The notes under the pieces are model-generated. The model made no database searches and had not been told where the DNA came from. It saw nothing but the letters and a program-made list of their open reading frames with translations. This document shows positions 35,355 to 46,187 of a DNA stretch of 64,000 bases, piece by piece. This DNA comes from Alphaproteobacteria bacterium (GTDB taxonomy: Bacteria > Pseudomonadota > Alphaproteobacteria > JANSWW01): contig JANSWW010000004.1 of the NCBI GenBank assembly GCA_024743275.1, positions 124,001 through 188,000 on the forward strand, read 5' to 3'. Each line of letters begins with the position of its first letter. The first letter of the stretch is position 1. The position numbers were made by a program, and so were the translations under genes.

Positions 35355-36325
35355 CGGTCGAGCGCCCCGCGAATGCGGTTCATCAAGGCGGCCCGGTCGG
35401 CCCGCGCCTTCAACGCGGTCTCCATATCGACCTCGACGAACCGGACAGGCATATGCGGCTGCAACTGTCCGATCAGATCCATATCGGCCGAAATGACGGT
35501 GCCGATCATGAAGTATCCGCCGCCGGAGACCGCGTCCCGGTGCAGGACGATCGGTTCGGTGCCGCCGGGCACCTGGATCGAGCCATAGGGATAACAGCCA
35601 TCGACGATGTTGGAGGGATCCGATCCCGCGCCGAAGGGCTGCTCCCGTTCGACAAACTCCAGCGCCTTGCCGCCACGGAAGCGATAGCCCATGCGGTCGG
35701 CCTCCGGGGCGACCTTCCACTCGTCGTCGAAGAAGCCCCGCTGGGCGGTCTCGGTGATCCGGTGCCAATAGAGCCCGGGCAGGACCCGCAACTCGACGGG
35801 AGACCCGGTGGCCCGCCGCAGGTCCGGGGCGACCGTCGCGCCCTCGGTACCGCCGGCGCCCGCGCCGATCGGCAGGCTGTCTCCGGCCGCGATCGCCCTG
35901 CCGTCGACCCCGCCGAGCGCGCCGATCGCATAGGTGGACCGCGACCCGAGCATCGGCGGCGTGTCGACGCCGCCAGAGATCGCGATATAGGCCCTGGCCC
36001 CCGATTTGAGATAGCCGAAGCCCAGCCGTTGACCCGCCTTGATCTTCAACGCGGTCCATCCGGGCTGTTCCACATCGTCGATCAGGATGGGCAGGTCGGC
36101 CCCCGTGACCGCGATGGTGGCATCTTCGGTGAATTCCAGCTCCGGGCCGAGGAACACGGCCTCGAGCCCGGCGGCGCCTTCGTCGTTGCCGACCAGCAGA
36201 TTCGCGGTCCGGAGCGAAACCCGGTCCATCGCGCCGCCGATCGGAATCCCCAAATGGAAGTAGCCAGGGCGTCCAAGGTCCTGAATGGTGGTCAGCAGAC
36301 CGGGTTTGATGACCTTAACCGGCAT
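35351..36325 (-). CDS. pxpC: Biotin-dependent carboxyltransferase-like subunit PxpC/KipA (AHS2)
   Basis: This 324-residue AHS2-domain protein has KVIKPGLLTTIQDLGRPGYFHLGIPIGGAMDRVSLRTANLLVGN at the N-terminus, then GARAYIAISGGVDTPPMLGSRSTYAIGALGG, and IVDGCYPYGSIQVPGGTEPIVLHRDAVSGGGY near the end. AHS2 forms half of the carboxyltransferase-like module of urea carboxylase and of 5-oxoprolinase PxpABC. Its start overlaps the pxpB-like stop by 11 bases and its stop overlaps the leaderless binding-protein start. Confidence 0.9.
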   Translation of the reverse strand: MPVKVIKPGLLTTIQDLGRPGYFHLGIPIGGAMDRVSLRTANLLVGNDEGAAGLEAVFLGPELEFTEDATIAVTGADLPILIDDVEQPGWTALKIKAGQRLGFGYLKSGARAYIAISGGVDTPPMLGSRSTYAIGALGGVDGRAIAAGDSLPIGAGAGGTEGATVAPDLRRATGSPVELRVLPGLYWHRITETAQRGFFDDEWKVAPEADRMGYRFRGGKALEFVEREQPFGAGSDPSNIVDGCYPYGSIQVPGGTEPIVLHRDAVSGGGYFMIGTVISADMDLIGQLQPHMPVRFVEVDMETALKARADRAALMNRIRGALDR

Positions 36326-37190
36326 TGAGCGCCTCCATCAGCTTGGCATTGGTCCCATCGACATCCGCATTCCAGGCATTGAGGTCGAAATCGACCTCGA
36401 CGATCTTCGGCGCGTAGGTCCCCGCCTCGACCTCGGCCGCGATCCGGTCATGCTCCTCGCGCCCGATCGGCTTCCATTTCACGATGTCACCCGGCTTGAA
36501 GAAGACCATGAAGTCCTTGAGATAGCTGATCTTTTGTTGCGGATCGTAGATCGGCATCGGGGTGATCCCGAACATCTGATATCCGCCGGCCCCCCGCACC
36601 GAGTAGATACAGGAGAAACAGCCGCCATAGCCGACCGTCAGCTTGGGCGTGTCGGTCCGCGGCCGGAGGTATTTCGGCACCTGCAGTTGCCGTTCCCGTT
36701 CGACCAATTGATAGAGGAAGGGGAGCCCCGAGACGAAGCCCACCATCGAGACGAACCAGGGGTTCGAGTGATGCGCGACGATAAACTCTTCCGCGCTGTC
36801 GAAACCGTTGATGCGCGCGGCGTAATCCAGATCGGTGCCGTTCGGATCCTGATGGCGCTCACGAAACCGCATCAGCGTCTCATGGGTCCACGGATCCTGG
36901 TAGTAGACCGGGATCTCGACGATCCGCGTGGTCAGTTTCTTCTCCGCGTTCTCGGCGGCACCCTCGAGCTTCTTCAACTCGGCGAGCATGTCGTCCGGCG
37001 AGATCTGATCCGGATCGAACTTGACTTGGAACGACGCGTTGGCCGGGCAGATCTCGGTCACGCCCTTGATCTTGCTGTCACGAACCGAGTTCGACATCGA
37101 CAGGGACTTGAAGAACGCGTCGAGCGACATCTCCTCGTCCACTTCGACGAAGATATGCTCGTCGCCTCCGAAGGAATATCTGGTCTTCAT
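36315..37190 (-). CDS. pxpB: Carboxyltransferase-like subunit PxpB/KipI (AHS1)
   Basis: This 291-residue AHS1-domain protein is somewhat longer than standalone KipI. Landmarks are RYSFGGDEHIFVEVDEEMSLDAFFK at the N-terminus, TRIVEIPVYY, VSMVGFVSGLPFLYQL, and GYGGCFSCIYSVRGAGGYQMFGITPMPIYD. ATG 37190 follows GGCAAGGAGGCACGACCAA and gives the proper N-terminus; the frame is open to 37313. With PxpC, AccC and BCCP from the same operon, it reconstitutes in separate polypeptides the domains found fused in urea carboxylase. Confidence 0.9.
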   Translation of the reverse strand: MKTRYSFGGDEHIFVEVDEEMSLDAFFKSLSMSNSVRDSKIKGVTEICPANASFQVKFDPDQISPDDMLAELKKLEGAAENAEKKLTTRIVEIPVYYQDPWTHETLMRFRERHQDPNGTDLDYAARINGFDSAEEFIVAHHSNPWFVSMVGFVSGLPFLYQLVERERQLQVPKYLRPRTDTPKLTVGYGGCFSCIYSVRGAGGYQMFGITPMPIYDPQQKISYLKDFMVFFKPGDIVKWKPIGREEHDRIAAEVEAGTYAPKIVEVDFDLNAWNADVDGTNAKLMEALNAG

Positions 37191-37284
37191 TTGGTCGTGC
37201 CTCCTTGCCGCCCCTCGCGGCCTGCTGGATATCATCGGGCCGGACCGCCCCGGTTTTGCTTCAGGTCTTGCTTCGGTTTCTCTT

Positions 37285-38649
<1,365 letters not shown>

Positions 38650-38886
38650 TCAGTCGAGCTCCACCAACAGAGCCCCGGCCATCACCGGCTCTTCGTTCTC
38701 GACGGCGAAGCGCGCATTGGTGCCGGAGATTTCGGCCTTGACCTCATGGAAGGTCTTCATCACCTCGACCAACCCGATGGTGTCGCCGACGGCGACGGGT
38801 CCGCCATCGGCTACGAAGGGCGGCTCGTCCGGAGAGGGCTTGCGGTAGAACGTGCCGGGAAGGGGGGAGAGGATTTGTTTGGACAC
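38650..38886 (-). CDS. Short biotin carboxyl carrier protein
   Basis: This 78-residue protein is a bare biotinyl domain with no N-terminal linker; housekeeping AccB is about twice as long. It begins LSPLPGTFYRKPSPDEPPFV, as in BCCP, and has the biotin lysine in EVMKTF (Lys44), a variant of the usual AMKM. The start is a GTG (38886) preceded by AAAGGAAAG. It abuts accC. It would shuttle carboxybiotin between AccC and the PxpBC-like carboxyltransferase. Confidence 0.88.
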   Translation of the reverse strand: MSKQILSPLPGTFYRKPSPDEPPFVADGGPVAVGDTIGLVEVMKTFHEVKAEISGTNARFAVENEEPVMAGALLVELD

Positions 38887-38928
38887 CGTGTCTTTCCTTT
38901 CGGTCTGTTCTTCGTTTTTGCGCGCGGG

Positions 38929-39699
38929 TTAAGCGGCGGTCGGGGGCGCGATGCTCACACCATTGGCGGTGAGCGTCTCGCGGATGGCGGTGCCGATGGC
39001 GAGGGCGCCCGGCGTGTCGGAATGAAAGCAGATCGATTCGAACGGGATCTCGATATCCTGACCGTCCACCGTCGCGACCTTGCCTTCGGTGCAGGCGCGC
39101 AGACATCTGTCGGCGACCTCCTGAGGGTCGAGTTTCCGCATTTTCCGGGCGAAGACGATGGAGCCCGACATGTCGTAGTCCCGGTCGGCATAGAACTCAC
39201 GGATGGCCGGCTGCCCGACCTCCTTGGCGATTCGATAGGTTTCGGAAACGGACATGCAGTAGACGAAGAGATCGGGGCCGGTCCGTTGCAGCGCCTCGAT
39301 CATCTGACGGGACAGTTCCGCGTCCTTGGCGGCGGTCATGTAGAGGGCGCCATGAAGCTTCACATGCTGCAGCGGAATGCCGTGGCGCCGGCCGAACTCG
39401 CGCATCGCGCCGGTCTGGTAAAGGATGTCGTTGACCAGCTCTTCGGGTTTCGCCGCGATGGCGCGCCGGCCGAATCCCTGGAGGTCGTTATAGCCCGGAT
39501 GGGATCCGAGACCGACACCGTGCTCGGCGGCCAGGCCGGCCACCGCATCCATCTGATTGGGATCGCCCGCATGATAGCCGGTGGCGACATTGGCCGAGCT
39601 GATCAGTGGCATGAGCGCACTGTCCGGCGCATCGCCGTAACTCCAGTGCCCAAACCCCTCGCCCATGTCACAGTTCAAGTCGACCTGGTCTCGGTACAT
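38929..39699 (-). CDS. pxpA: LamB/YcsF family protein, 5-oxoprolinase subunit A-like
   Basis: This 256-residue protein starts [47 protein letters not shown], the LamB/YcsF signature with its conserved Asp/Glu and His residues, followed by [17 protein letters not shown] and [12 protein letters not shown]. PxpA works with PxpB and PxpC in ATP-dependent 5-oxoproline cleavage in other bacteria. ATG 39699 is chosen because AAGGAA lies 7 bases upstream; ATG 39714 has no site. It is the first gene of the carboxylase operon, divergent from the LysR gene at 39834. Confidence 0.92.
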   Translation of the reverse strand: MYRDQVDLNCDMGEGFGHWSYGDAPDSALMPLISSANVATGYHAGDPNQMDAVAGLAAEHGVGLGSHPGYNDLQGFGRRAIAAKPEELVNDILYQTGAMREFGRRHGIPLQHVKLHGALYMTAAKDAELSRQMIEALQRTGPDLFVYCMSVSETYRIAKEVGQPAIREFYADRDYDMSGSIVFARKMRKLDPQEVADRCLRACTEGKVATVDGQDIEIPFESICFHSDTPGALAIGTAIRETLTANGVSIAPPTAA

Positions 39700-39785
39700 G
39701 CCACGTTCCTTCATTCATATGCATTCGGTCGGGGAGGGTGGCGCGAATCGCCGACGGGCAGAAGTTCTATTTTCTGAAGTTGCAA

Positions 39786-39802
39786 TATCAGTTTTTCTGA
39801 TA
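39786..39802. promoter_or_regulatory. TATCAG-N5-CTGATA palindrome in the lysR/pxpA intergenic region
   Basis: A perfect inverted repeat of 6-bp arms around TTTTT sits 32 bases in front of the lysR start and 87 bases in front of pxpA. LysR regulators bind interrupted dyads in divergent promoters, so this is the best operator candidate for the adjacent LysR protein. Confidence 0.45.
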
Positions 39803-39833
39803 CGGTTTCGTCTCCACCCGGAAAACCGAGCGC

Positions 39834-40763
39834 ATGTCATACAATCTGCGACATCTGAAGTATTTCATCGCCACGGCGGAGCTCGGCCAGGTCAGCCGCG
39901 CCGCCATGGAACTGTCGGTGTCCCAATCGGCGGTGACGGCGGCGGTGCGGGAACTCGAGGCCGTTTTGGGCACGCAGCTCTTCGTCCGGTCGGCCAAGGG
40001 CATGACGCTCACCGGTGCGGGGCGGCAGTTTCTGGCGACCGGTTATGAAATCGTGGCCAAGGTGGACGACAGCCTGCGCGTGGCCGACACGCTCGGGCTT
40101 CAAGGCTCCTTGAAGATCGCCGCGTCCTATACGGTGATCGGGTATTTCCTGCCGGCCCATCTCTATCGGCTCAGCCGCGCGATGCCCGATGTCACCCTCC
40201 AGGTGCGGGAAATGACCCGGCAGACCCTGGAGGAGGCCCTGCTTGCCGACCAGATCGAAATCGGCGTCGCCCTGACATCCAACATTTCCAATCCGGAATT
40301 GGCCAAGGAGACCCTGCTCAGTTCGCCCCGCCGACTGTGGTTGTCGTCCCGCCATCATCTTGCCGGGCGCGAGGCGCTGCGCCTGGCCGATATCGCACAC
40401 GAGCCCTATGTCATGCTGACAGTCGACGAGGCCGCGCACACCGCCATGCGATACTGGTCGCGGACCACAACACAATCGCCCAACGTTATTCTCAGAACCT
40501 CGTCGGTCGAGGCGGTCCGCAGCATGGTCGCCAATGGGCTCGGCATTTCGATCTTGTCGGACATGGTGTATCGGCCCTGGTCGCTCGAGGGTCGCCGCCT
40601 CGAAACGGCGGAAATCGCCGACGCCGTCCCGGCCATGGATGTGGGCCTGGTGTGGCGGCGCGACGCCCCGTTCACCCCCGCGATGAGCGCGGTCCGCGAT
40701 TACTTCCGCGGATTTTTCGGTACGCCGCAGATCGGTCCGAACGCTCTGGAGGAGCACGGCTGA
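39834..40763 (+). CDS. LysR-family transcriptional regulator (divergent to pxpA operon)
   Basis: This 309-residue LTTR has a winged helix at residues 3-62 (LRHLKYFIATAELGQVSRAAMELSVSQSAVTAAVRELEAVLG) and a substrate-binding domain from LQGSLKIAASYTVIGYFLPAHL. ATG 39834 is the family-type start. It is divergent from the pxpA-BCCP-accC-pxpB-pxpC operon, with a 17-bp palindrome between them, so control of the carboxylase genes is likely. The inducer is unknown and may be the cyclic-amide substrate. Confidence 0.92.
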   Translation: MSYNLRHLKYFIATAELGQVSRAAMELSVSQSAVTAAVRELEAVLGTQLFVRSAKGMTLTGAGRQFLATGYEIVAKVDDSLRVADTLGLQGSLKIAASYTVIGYFLPAHLYRLSRAMPDVTLQVREMTRQTLEEALLADQIEIGVALTSNISNPELAKETLLSSPRRLWLSSRHHLAGREALRLADIAHEPYVMLTVDEAAHTAMRYWSRTTTQSPNVILRTSSVEAVRSMVANGLGISILSDMVYRPWSLEGRRLETAEIADAVPAMDVGLVWRRDAPFTPAMSAVRDYFRGFFGTPQIGPNALEEHG

Positions 40764-40843
40764 CGGCCGGCGCGCGCGCCGGGGCGGTCCCGGGCGCGCG
40801 CGTGAACCGTCGAACGTCGGATCTCGGCCACAGGCCGGATCGG

Positions 40844-42805
40844 TCAGTTCCAGTGCGCGACGGACCGCCGTTCGAACGTCTCGCGGAATTGGGCCGTGGA
40901 GATCTCCATGAGCTCGCCCGTCCCCCAATCCAGGATCACGGCATAGCGGCGGACGGCATCCAGCTCGTCGATTTCGCCGTCCTTGTACATCCGCGACACC
41001 TCCGCCGGATCCATACGGGCCCAGGCGACCCGGTTGGCGCGGATCTCGGCCCGGGCCGCGTCGGTCGCGGCCTGATCGATCTCGATATCCAACACATCGA
41101 AATCGTTCACCTTGACGACGACGCCATAGTCCTTTTTCGCCCGGTCCACCGAGACATACTCGTCGATGACGTCTTCCAGGACCTGGTCGGGATCGCAGTC
41201 CAGCGGATCGCCGAAGCCGCCGCCCCCGGCCGTGGGTCGGGTGAACCTGTCGCCGCTCTTGATCTTGTAGTTGGAGAACACCGAGCCGAGCCATTTCTTC
41301 TCGCCGGTCTCCGAATGCTCGATCTCAAGGCCATGCGGCATGGACGGCAGACCGCCCTCGACACCCCAGACGACCGCCCTCTCGCGATCGCAGATGTAGG
41401 AAATGACGGTGTTTTCCGCCTCCAGCAGCGTCGAGGCCTTGATGACCCCGGCCCCGCCGCGCCATTTGCCCGGCCCGGGACTGTCCTGCATGATCTGGAA
41501 CTCGTCGGCGCGGGTCGGGTTGACACGCTCGTTCCCTTCCGAGGGCTGGGACATCAGCCCGGTGCCAAAACACGCGGTCGTCACGTCGCTCCCGTCCTTG
41601 CCGTTGCGGCCGCCCCATCCGCCGGGCAGCCACTCATAGAACATGTAGATGGGCTTTTCCGGTTTACGCAGATCGTTCCCGCCGGCCAACAGATATTCGA
41701 GGTTGAAGGCACAGGCGATGGCGCGTTCCGGCACGATCTTGGACCACATCTCGAAGATCGTGTTCATGATCTTCTCGAAAGGCATCAGGAAGCCGGTGAC
41801 GGCGACCGGCCATTTGGCGCTGACCACGCTATCCTCCGGCGCCTTGATATCGACCATCCGGTAGAATCCGCTGTTGAGCGGTAGATCGGGGAAGAAGGTC
41901 TTCATGCCGGCCACGACCGCCGAGAAGGTCGCCCCGTCGGCCGAGTTGTAGATCGACGCGATGGTGGGATGGCTTCCCTCGAAGTCATAGGTGATCCGGT
42001 CGCCCTTGATGGTCATCTTGATGTGGATCGGGATCATGCCTTCGCCCGCACCCGGATCCCGGTCGATATAGTCGACGCTTTCCCAGGTGCCGTCGGGCAG
42101 ATCGGAGATCCGCTGCCGGACCGACCGTTCGACATAGTCCTGCACCTCGTTCATCCCCTGGAGGACCTGGTCGCGCCCATACTTGTCGATCAGGCGCAGC
42201 ACCTCGCGCTCGGCGACCTGGGTGGCCTGGGCCTGGGAATGAATATCGCCGATGATCGACCCCGGATCGCGGGTGTTGGCGGCGATCATATTGGCCACGT
42301 CCGAGCAGAACTTGCCCTTGTGAAACAGCCGGACCGGGGTGATCCGCACCGCCTCGCCGAACATCTCGTGGGCGGCCACGTTGAACGAGCCGGGAACGGA
42401 CCCGCCGAGGTCCGACCAGTGACCGTTCGATTGCGAGAATCCGACCAGCGTGTCCCCGTCGAAGATCGGCCGGATCAGACGGACATCGCTGAAATGCGTG
42501 CCGCCCGCATAGGGATCGTTGATGGCGTAGACGTCGCCCGGATGCATGTCCCCTTTGAAGACCCGGATCACGTCCTTGCAGGTATAGTGCAGGGTGCCGA
42601 CGTGAACGGCGATGTCCGCATTGCCCTGCGCCACGCAATTGCCCTCGGCGTCATGCAGCGCGTTGGAGAAATCCCGGTTGTAGATGACGAAGGAATAGCA
42701 GGTTCTCAGCATCTGTTCCGCCATCTGATCGACGGCGGTGATGAAGGAGTTCTTGAGAACTTCGAAGGTGACCGGATCGAGGTCTTGGTTCTGAACGCTG
42801 TCCAT
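40844..42805 (-). CDS. hyuB: Hydantoinase B/oxoprolinase family protein (second copy)
   Basis: This 653-residue HyuB-type subunit is longer than the copy at 20523 because of a C-terminal extension of about 50 residues (ending IDWGTGELMEISTAQF-like, then FERRSVAHWN) that is absent from the first. It has DPVTFEVLKNSFITAVDQMAEQMLRTCYS, DVYAINDPYAGGTHFSDVRLIRP, GKWRGGAGVI and TAGGGGFGDPLD. It follows its HyuA partner by 3 bases. The longer C-terminus resembles acetone/acetophenone carboxylase-like relatives, so a carboxylase function is possible. Confidence 0.93.
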   Translation of the reverse strand: MDSVQNQDLDPVTFEVLKNSFITAVDQMAEQMLRTCYSFVIYNRDFSNALHDAEGNCVAQGNADIAVHVGTLHYTCKDVIRVFKGDMHPGDVYAINDPYAGGTHFSDVRLIRPIFDGDTLVGFSQSNGHWSDLGGSVPGSFNVAAHEMFGEAVRITPVRLFHKGKFCSDVANMIAANTRDPGSIIGDIHSQAQATQVAEREVLRLIDKYGRDQVLQGMNEVQDYVERSVRQRISDLPDGTWESVDYIDRDPGAGEGMIPIHIKMTIKGDRITYDFEGSHPTIASIYNSADGATFSAVVAGMKTFFPDLPLNSGFYRMVDIKAPEDSVVSAKWPVAVTGFLMPFEKIMNTIFEMWSKIVPERAIACAFNLEYLLAGGNDLRKPEKPIYMFYEWLPGGWGGRNGKDGSDVTTACFGTGLMSQPSEGNERVNPTRADEFQIMQDSPGPGKWRGGAGVIKASTLLEAENTVISYICDRERAVVWGVEGGLPSMPHGLEIEHSETGEKKWLGSVFSNYKIKSGDRFTRPTAGGGGFGDPLDCDPDQVLEDVIDEYVSVDRAKKDYGVVVKVNDFDVLDIEIDQAATDAARAEIRANRVAWARMDPAEVSRMYKDGEIDELDAVRRYAVILDWGTGELMEISTAQFRETFERRSVAHWN

Positions 42806-42808
42806 GAC

Positions 42809-44836
42809 TCAGTCCTTCACTTTGATGATGATGTTCAAATACTTGTCGACGGTCGCGACGGATTTCGGCGGGACGACGACGGTCGAATCCACCTGCTCGA
42901 CGATCGCCGGGCCTTCGAATTCGGCCCCCGCCTTGAGATCCGTCCGCTCGTAGAGGTTCGACCGCAAGGGTTTGCCGCCGAACCAAACGTCCCGGTGGCC
43001 CGAGGGGTCCGGCGTGTGGTGCGTGACGTCGTAGGACGGCAGTTCCGCCTTCGGCACGACACCCGTCGCCTTGACGCCGACCCGGAAAACACTGACCGGG
43101 GCGTCCTCGCGCCGGAAGTTATACTCCCGCTCATGCTGATTGTGAAAACCGGCGACGAGATCGGCCGTGCTGGTGATCCTGGCCGGTGCCGGCACCGCCA
43201 GAGACCGCCATTGCCCCTGATACATCATCTCGACCGTCCGCTGCAGGACGGTGTTCTCCGGCGCGACATCCTCGTGTTGCAACCGCTCCAGCGCCTCTGC
43301 CTCGATCTTTTCGAAGGCCGCCTCCAGGTCCTCGGGCCTGGTCGTGGCCGCATCGGCCATGAAGCTGTCGGAGAAATCGTGCTGGATGTCCACGAGAAGA
43401 CAGCCCATGGCCGACGTCACGCCGGGATTGGGCGGCACGATGACCACCGGAATCGCAAGCTCCTTGGCGACCGCGACCCCGTGCAGCGCGCCGGCGCCAC
43501 CGAAGGCCACCAGCGCGAAGTCCCGCGGATCGTGCCCCCTGGCGATGGACAACAGACGGACGGCGTTCGCCATGTTCGCGTTGGCGACGTGGATGATCGC
43601 CTCGGCCGCCTCGTGCAGCTCCATGCCGAAGGGTTCCGCGACGGTCTCCCGGACCGCCTTTTCCGCAAGGCCGGCGTCCAGCGTGATGTCACCGCCGGCG
43701 AGACTCGTCCCGAGCCGGCCCAGCACGACATTGGCGTCGCTGTTGGTCGCCACCTCGTTGCCGTTGGAATAGCAGGCCGGCCCCGGATAGGCCCCCGCCG
43801 ATTGCGGACCGTTGCGCAGGCTGCCGCCCTCGTCCCGCCAGGCCAGCGACCCGCCGCCCGCGCCGATGGTCAGAACCTCGATGCTGGGGAAACGGATCGG
43901 ATAGCCGTATTCGATGTACCAGTCCTTTGTGACGGTCGATTCGCCGTCATGGGCGAGCGAGACATCGGTGCTGGTGCCGCCCATGTCGAACCCGATGGAG
44001 TTCTTGTAGCCGCACAGATTGCCGATGAAGCGGCTGGCGATGGCGCCGGCGGCGATGCCGGAGCCGGCGAGCCGGGCCGCGAAATCCTTGACGCTGGCCG
44101 GCGTCATGACACCGCCGCCCGAATGCAGCAGCAGCAGATCGCGCGAATAGCCGCCGGCGCTCAACTTGTCGCCCAGACGCGAGACGTAGTCGACCACCAC
44201 CGGCGAGACCACGGCGTTGACCATGGTGGTCGAGAAGCGCTCGTGCTCGAAGATCTCGGGCATGATCTGGGACGAGATCGAGATGTGCACATCCGGCATC
44301 ACCTCGTGCAGGATCTCCTTCATCCGCCGTTCGTTCTTTCCGTTGACATAGGCGTTGATGAAACAGACGGCGATCGCCTTGACGCCGCGTCTCTTCAGGA
44401 TCCCGGCGACCCGGCGCGCGTCGTCCTCGTCCAGCTCGACCAGCACCTTGCCGGCGGCGTCGATCCGCTCCTTCACCGTCAGCCGGTCGCGGCGCGGGAT
44501 ATAGGGCTTGGCGACGTCCTTATAGGTGTCCCACAGGTCTTCCTTGTTGGACCGACGGATTTCCACCACATCGCGGAAGCCTTCGGTACAGACCATCGCC
44601 GTCCGCGGCAGTTTACGGGTGATGAGCGCGTTCGTGGCGACGGTGGTTCCGTGGGAGAACATCGTGACATCCGAGAGCCGCACATCGGCCTCCTCGATGC
44701 CCGTGATGATCGCCCGCATAGGATCGTCCGGCGTCGAGGGCGTCTTCTCGATCTTGATCTGACCGGTGTCCTCGTCCATGACGCACACATCGGTGAAAGT
44801 GCCGCCCACGTCGACGGCTACGCGTGTTTTCGACAT
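42809..44836 (-). CDS. hyuA: Hydantoinase A/oxoprolinase family protein (second copy)
   Basis: This 675-residue ASKHA ATPase subunit has TRVAVDVGGTFTDVCVMDEDTG, FSHGTTVATNALITRKLPRTAMVCTEGFRD, LLLHSGGGVMTPASV, IGFDMGGTSTDVSLAHDG, GAYPGPACYSNG and AFGGAGALHGVAVA. ATG 44836 follows GACAGGGGAG; the open frame extends to 44908 without a better start. It forms a two-gene unit with the downstream HyuB, separate from the first hyuAB pair. Confidence 0.94.
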   Translation of the reverse strand: MSKTRVAVDVGGTFTDVCVMDEDTGQIKIEKTPSTPDDPMRAIITGIEEADVRLSDVTMFSHGTTVATNALITRKLPRTAMVCTEGFRDVVEIRRSNKEDLWDTYKDVAKPYIPRRDRLTVKERIDAAGKVLVELDEDDARRVAGILKRRGVKAIAVCFINAYVNGKNERRMKEILHEVMPDVHISISSQIMPEIFEHERFSTTMVNAVVSPVVVDYVSRLGDKLSAGGYSRDLLLLHSGGGVMTPASVKDFAARLAGSGIAAGAIASRFIGNLCGYKNSIGFDMGGTSTDVSLAHDGESTVTKDWYIEYGYPIRFPSIEVLTIGAGGGSLAWRDEGGSLRNGPQSAGAYPGPACYSNGNEVATNSDANVVLGRLGTSLAGGDITLDAGLAEKAVRETVAEPFGMELHEAAEAIIHVANANMANAVRLLSIARGHDPRDFALVAFGGAGALHGVAVAKELAIPVVIVPPNPGVTSAMGCLLVDIQHDFSDSFMADAATTRPEDLEAAFEKIEAEALERLQHEDVAPENTVLQRTVEMMYQGQWRSLAVPAPARITSTADLVAGFHNQHEREYNFRREDAPVSVFRVGVKATGVVPKAELPSYDVTHHTPDPSGHRDVWFGGKPLRSNLYERTDLKAGAEFEGPAIVEQVDSTVVVPPKSVATVDKYLNIIIKVKD

Positions 44837-45226
44837 GTCACTCCCCTGTCTTCTCCTGACCTCCCGGGTCAGGCCGCACCACGGTGATCGAAGTCCGAAA
44901 ATCTGCAAAGGGGAATCTCCGGGACCCAGATATCCCGGAACATCTTGATTTCATTGCTTCGCCAACGGTCCGGGCGGCGCGGGGCACCGGCCTCCCGCCC
45001 TGTTCCCATGGCGCCGGCACACCGAAAAGCGCGGAATACCGGGGCATGGAGGCGGTGCGGAGACCGCCCGGTCGACATGCGGTCATCTTTTGCGGGAACT
45101 GGTGCTATCCTCCTCTCCGCGCATGCGGCGGTGGCCGCTTTTTCCGAGATCGCCGGTGACCACGACCAAGGCCGGACCACGCGACGATGACGGCGTCGGC
45201 GGACGCTCACCGAGGAGGGAAGAACG
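44837..45226. other. 390-bp divergent intergenic region between hyuA2 and the ureohydrolase gene
   Basis: No coding sequence is supported. A perfect 7-bp-arm dyad, CCTGACC at 44855-44861 with GGTCAGG at 44867-44873, lies about 20 bases upstream of the hyuA start and could be an operator or leader hairpin. No convincing promoter boxes or RNA gene were recognised. Confidence 0.5.
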
Positions 45227-46177
45227 ATGACGGAGAAGTTTCTGCAACCGGCCGACGCCACCACGATCCCGCGCTTCGCGGATATCGCGACGTTCCTGCG
45301 AACGCCGCGGGTGGAGATGAGCGACGCCATCGATATCGGACTGGTCGGCGTGCCGTTCGATATCGGGCTGAACTACCGCAGCGGCCCGCGCGAGGCGCCG
45401 GGCGCGGTGCGCCATGCGAGCCGGCTGATCCGCAGGGTCCACCCGACCCTGGGCATCGAGCCCTACGCTCTGTGCAATGTCGCGGATCTCGGCGACGCGC
45501 CGATCAACCCGCTCGACAAGGATCTGAGCATCGCCCAGATCGAGACCTTCTTCGCCGCGCTTCGACAGCGAGATATCCGCCCGGTCGCGATCGGCGGCGA
45601 CCATACGATTCCGACGCCCATCCTGCGGGCCCTCGCCAACGACAGCCCCGTTGGAATCCTGCAGATCGACAGCCACGCCGATACGCTGGACGAAATGTGC
45701 GGCACCAAGGCGAACCACGCCACGTTCATGCGCCGTGGGGTCGAGGAGGGGCTGATAGACCCCGGCCGAGTCGTCCAACTGGGGCTGCGCGGCTCGCGTT
45801 TTTCCGCCGACGACATCGCGTGGGGCTACGAGGCCGGTTTCACGATCATCACCTTCGACGAGTTCGAGGAGATGGGACGGGCCGCGGCGATTCGACGGAT
45901 CGCGGAGGTGATCGGCACCGACCGGACCTATGTGACGGTGGATATCGACGGGCTGGATCCCTCCTTCTGCCCGGGGACTCCCGTGCCGGAGATCGGGGGA
46001 CTGACCCCGAGGGACACCCAGGTGATTCTCCGCAGCCTGCGGGGTGTCGACATCATCGGCGCCGACATCTCCGAGGTCGCGCCGTGCTACGACCCGACGG
46101 GAATCACCTCCGTGACCGCCGCGAACCTGATGTTCGAACTGGTCTGCCTGATCGCCGACAAGATCGGGGAACGCTGA
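45227..46177 (+). CDS. Arginase/agmatinase-family ureohydrolase
   Basis: This 316-residue ureohydrolase keeps all binuclear-metal ligands: His126 (GGDHT), Asp148, His150 and Asp152 (DSHADT), Asp239 and Asp241 (DIDGLD). The family includes agmatinase, guanidinobutyrase, guanidinopropionase and nickel guanidine hydrolases, and the substrate-binding loop does not allow a choice. It hydrolyses a guanidino group to urea plus an amine. ATG 45227 follows GAGGAGGGAAG. It is divergent from the second hyuAB pair, suggesting shared physiology (nitrogen-rich compound breakdown), but no urease is in the window. Confidence 0.88.
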   Translation: MTEKFLQPADATTIPRFADIATFLRTPRVEMSDAIDIGLVGVPFDIGLNYRSGPREAPGAVRHASRLIRRVHPTLGIEPYALCNVADLGDAPINPLDKDLSIAQIETFFAALRQRDIRPVAIGGDHTIPTPILRALANDSPVGILQIDSHADTLDEMCGTKANHATFMRRGVEEGLIDPGRVVQLGLRGSRFSADDIAWGYEAGFTIITFDEFEEMGRAAAIRRIAEVIGTDRTYVTVDIDGLDPSFCPGTPVPEIGGLTPRDTQVILRSLRGVDIIGADISEVAPCYDPTGITSVTAANLMFELVCLIADKIGER

Positions 46178-46187
46178 CGATCAATAA

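Noticed and set aside
35355..36059. N-terminal extension of the leaderless binding protein into the pxpC region
   Set aside because: The extension is out-of-phase reading of the well-supported pxpC gene and does not supply a signal peptide.
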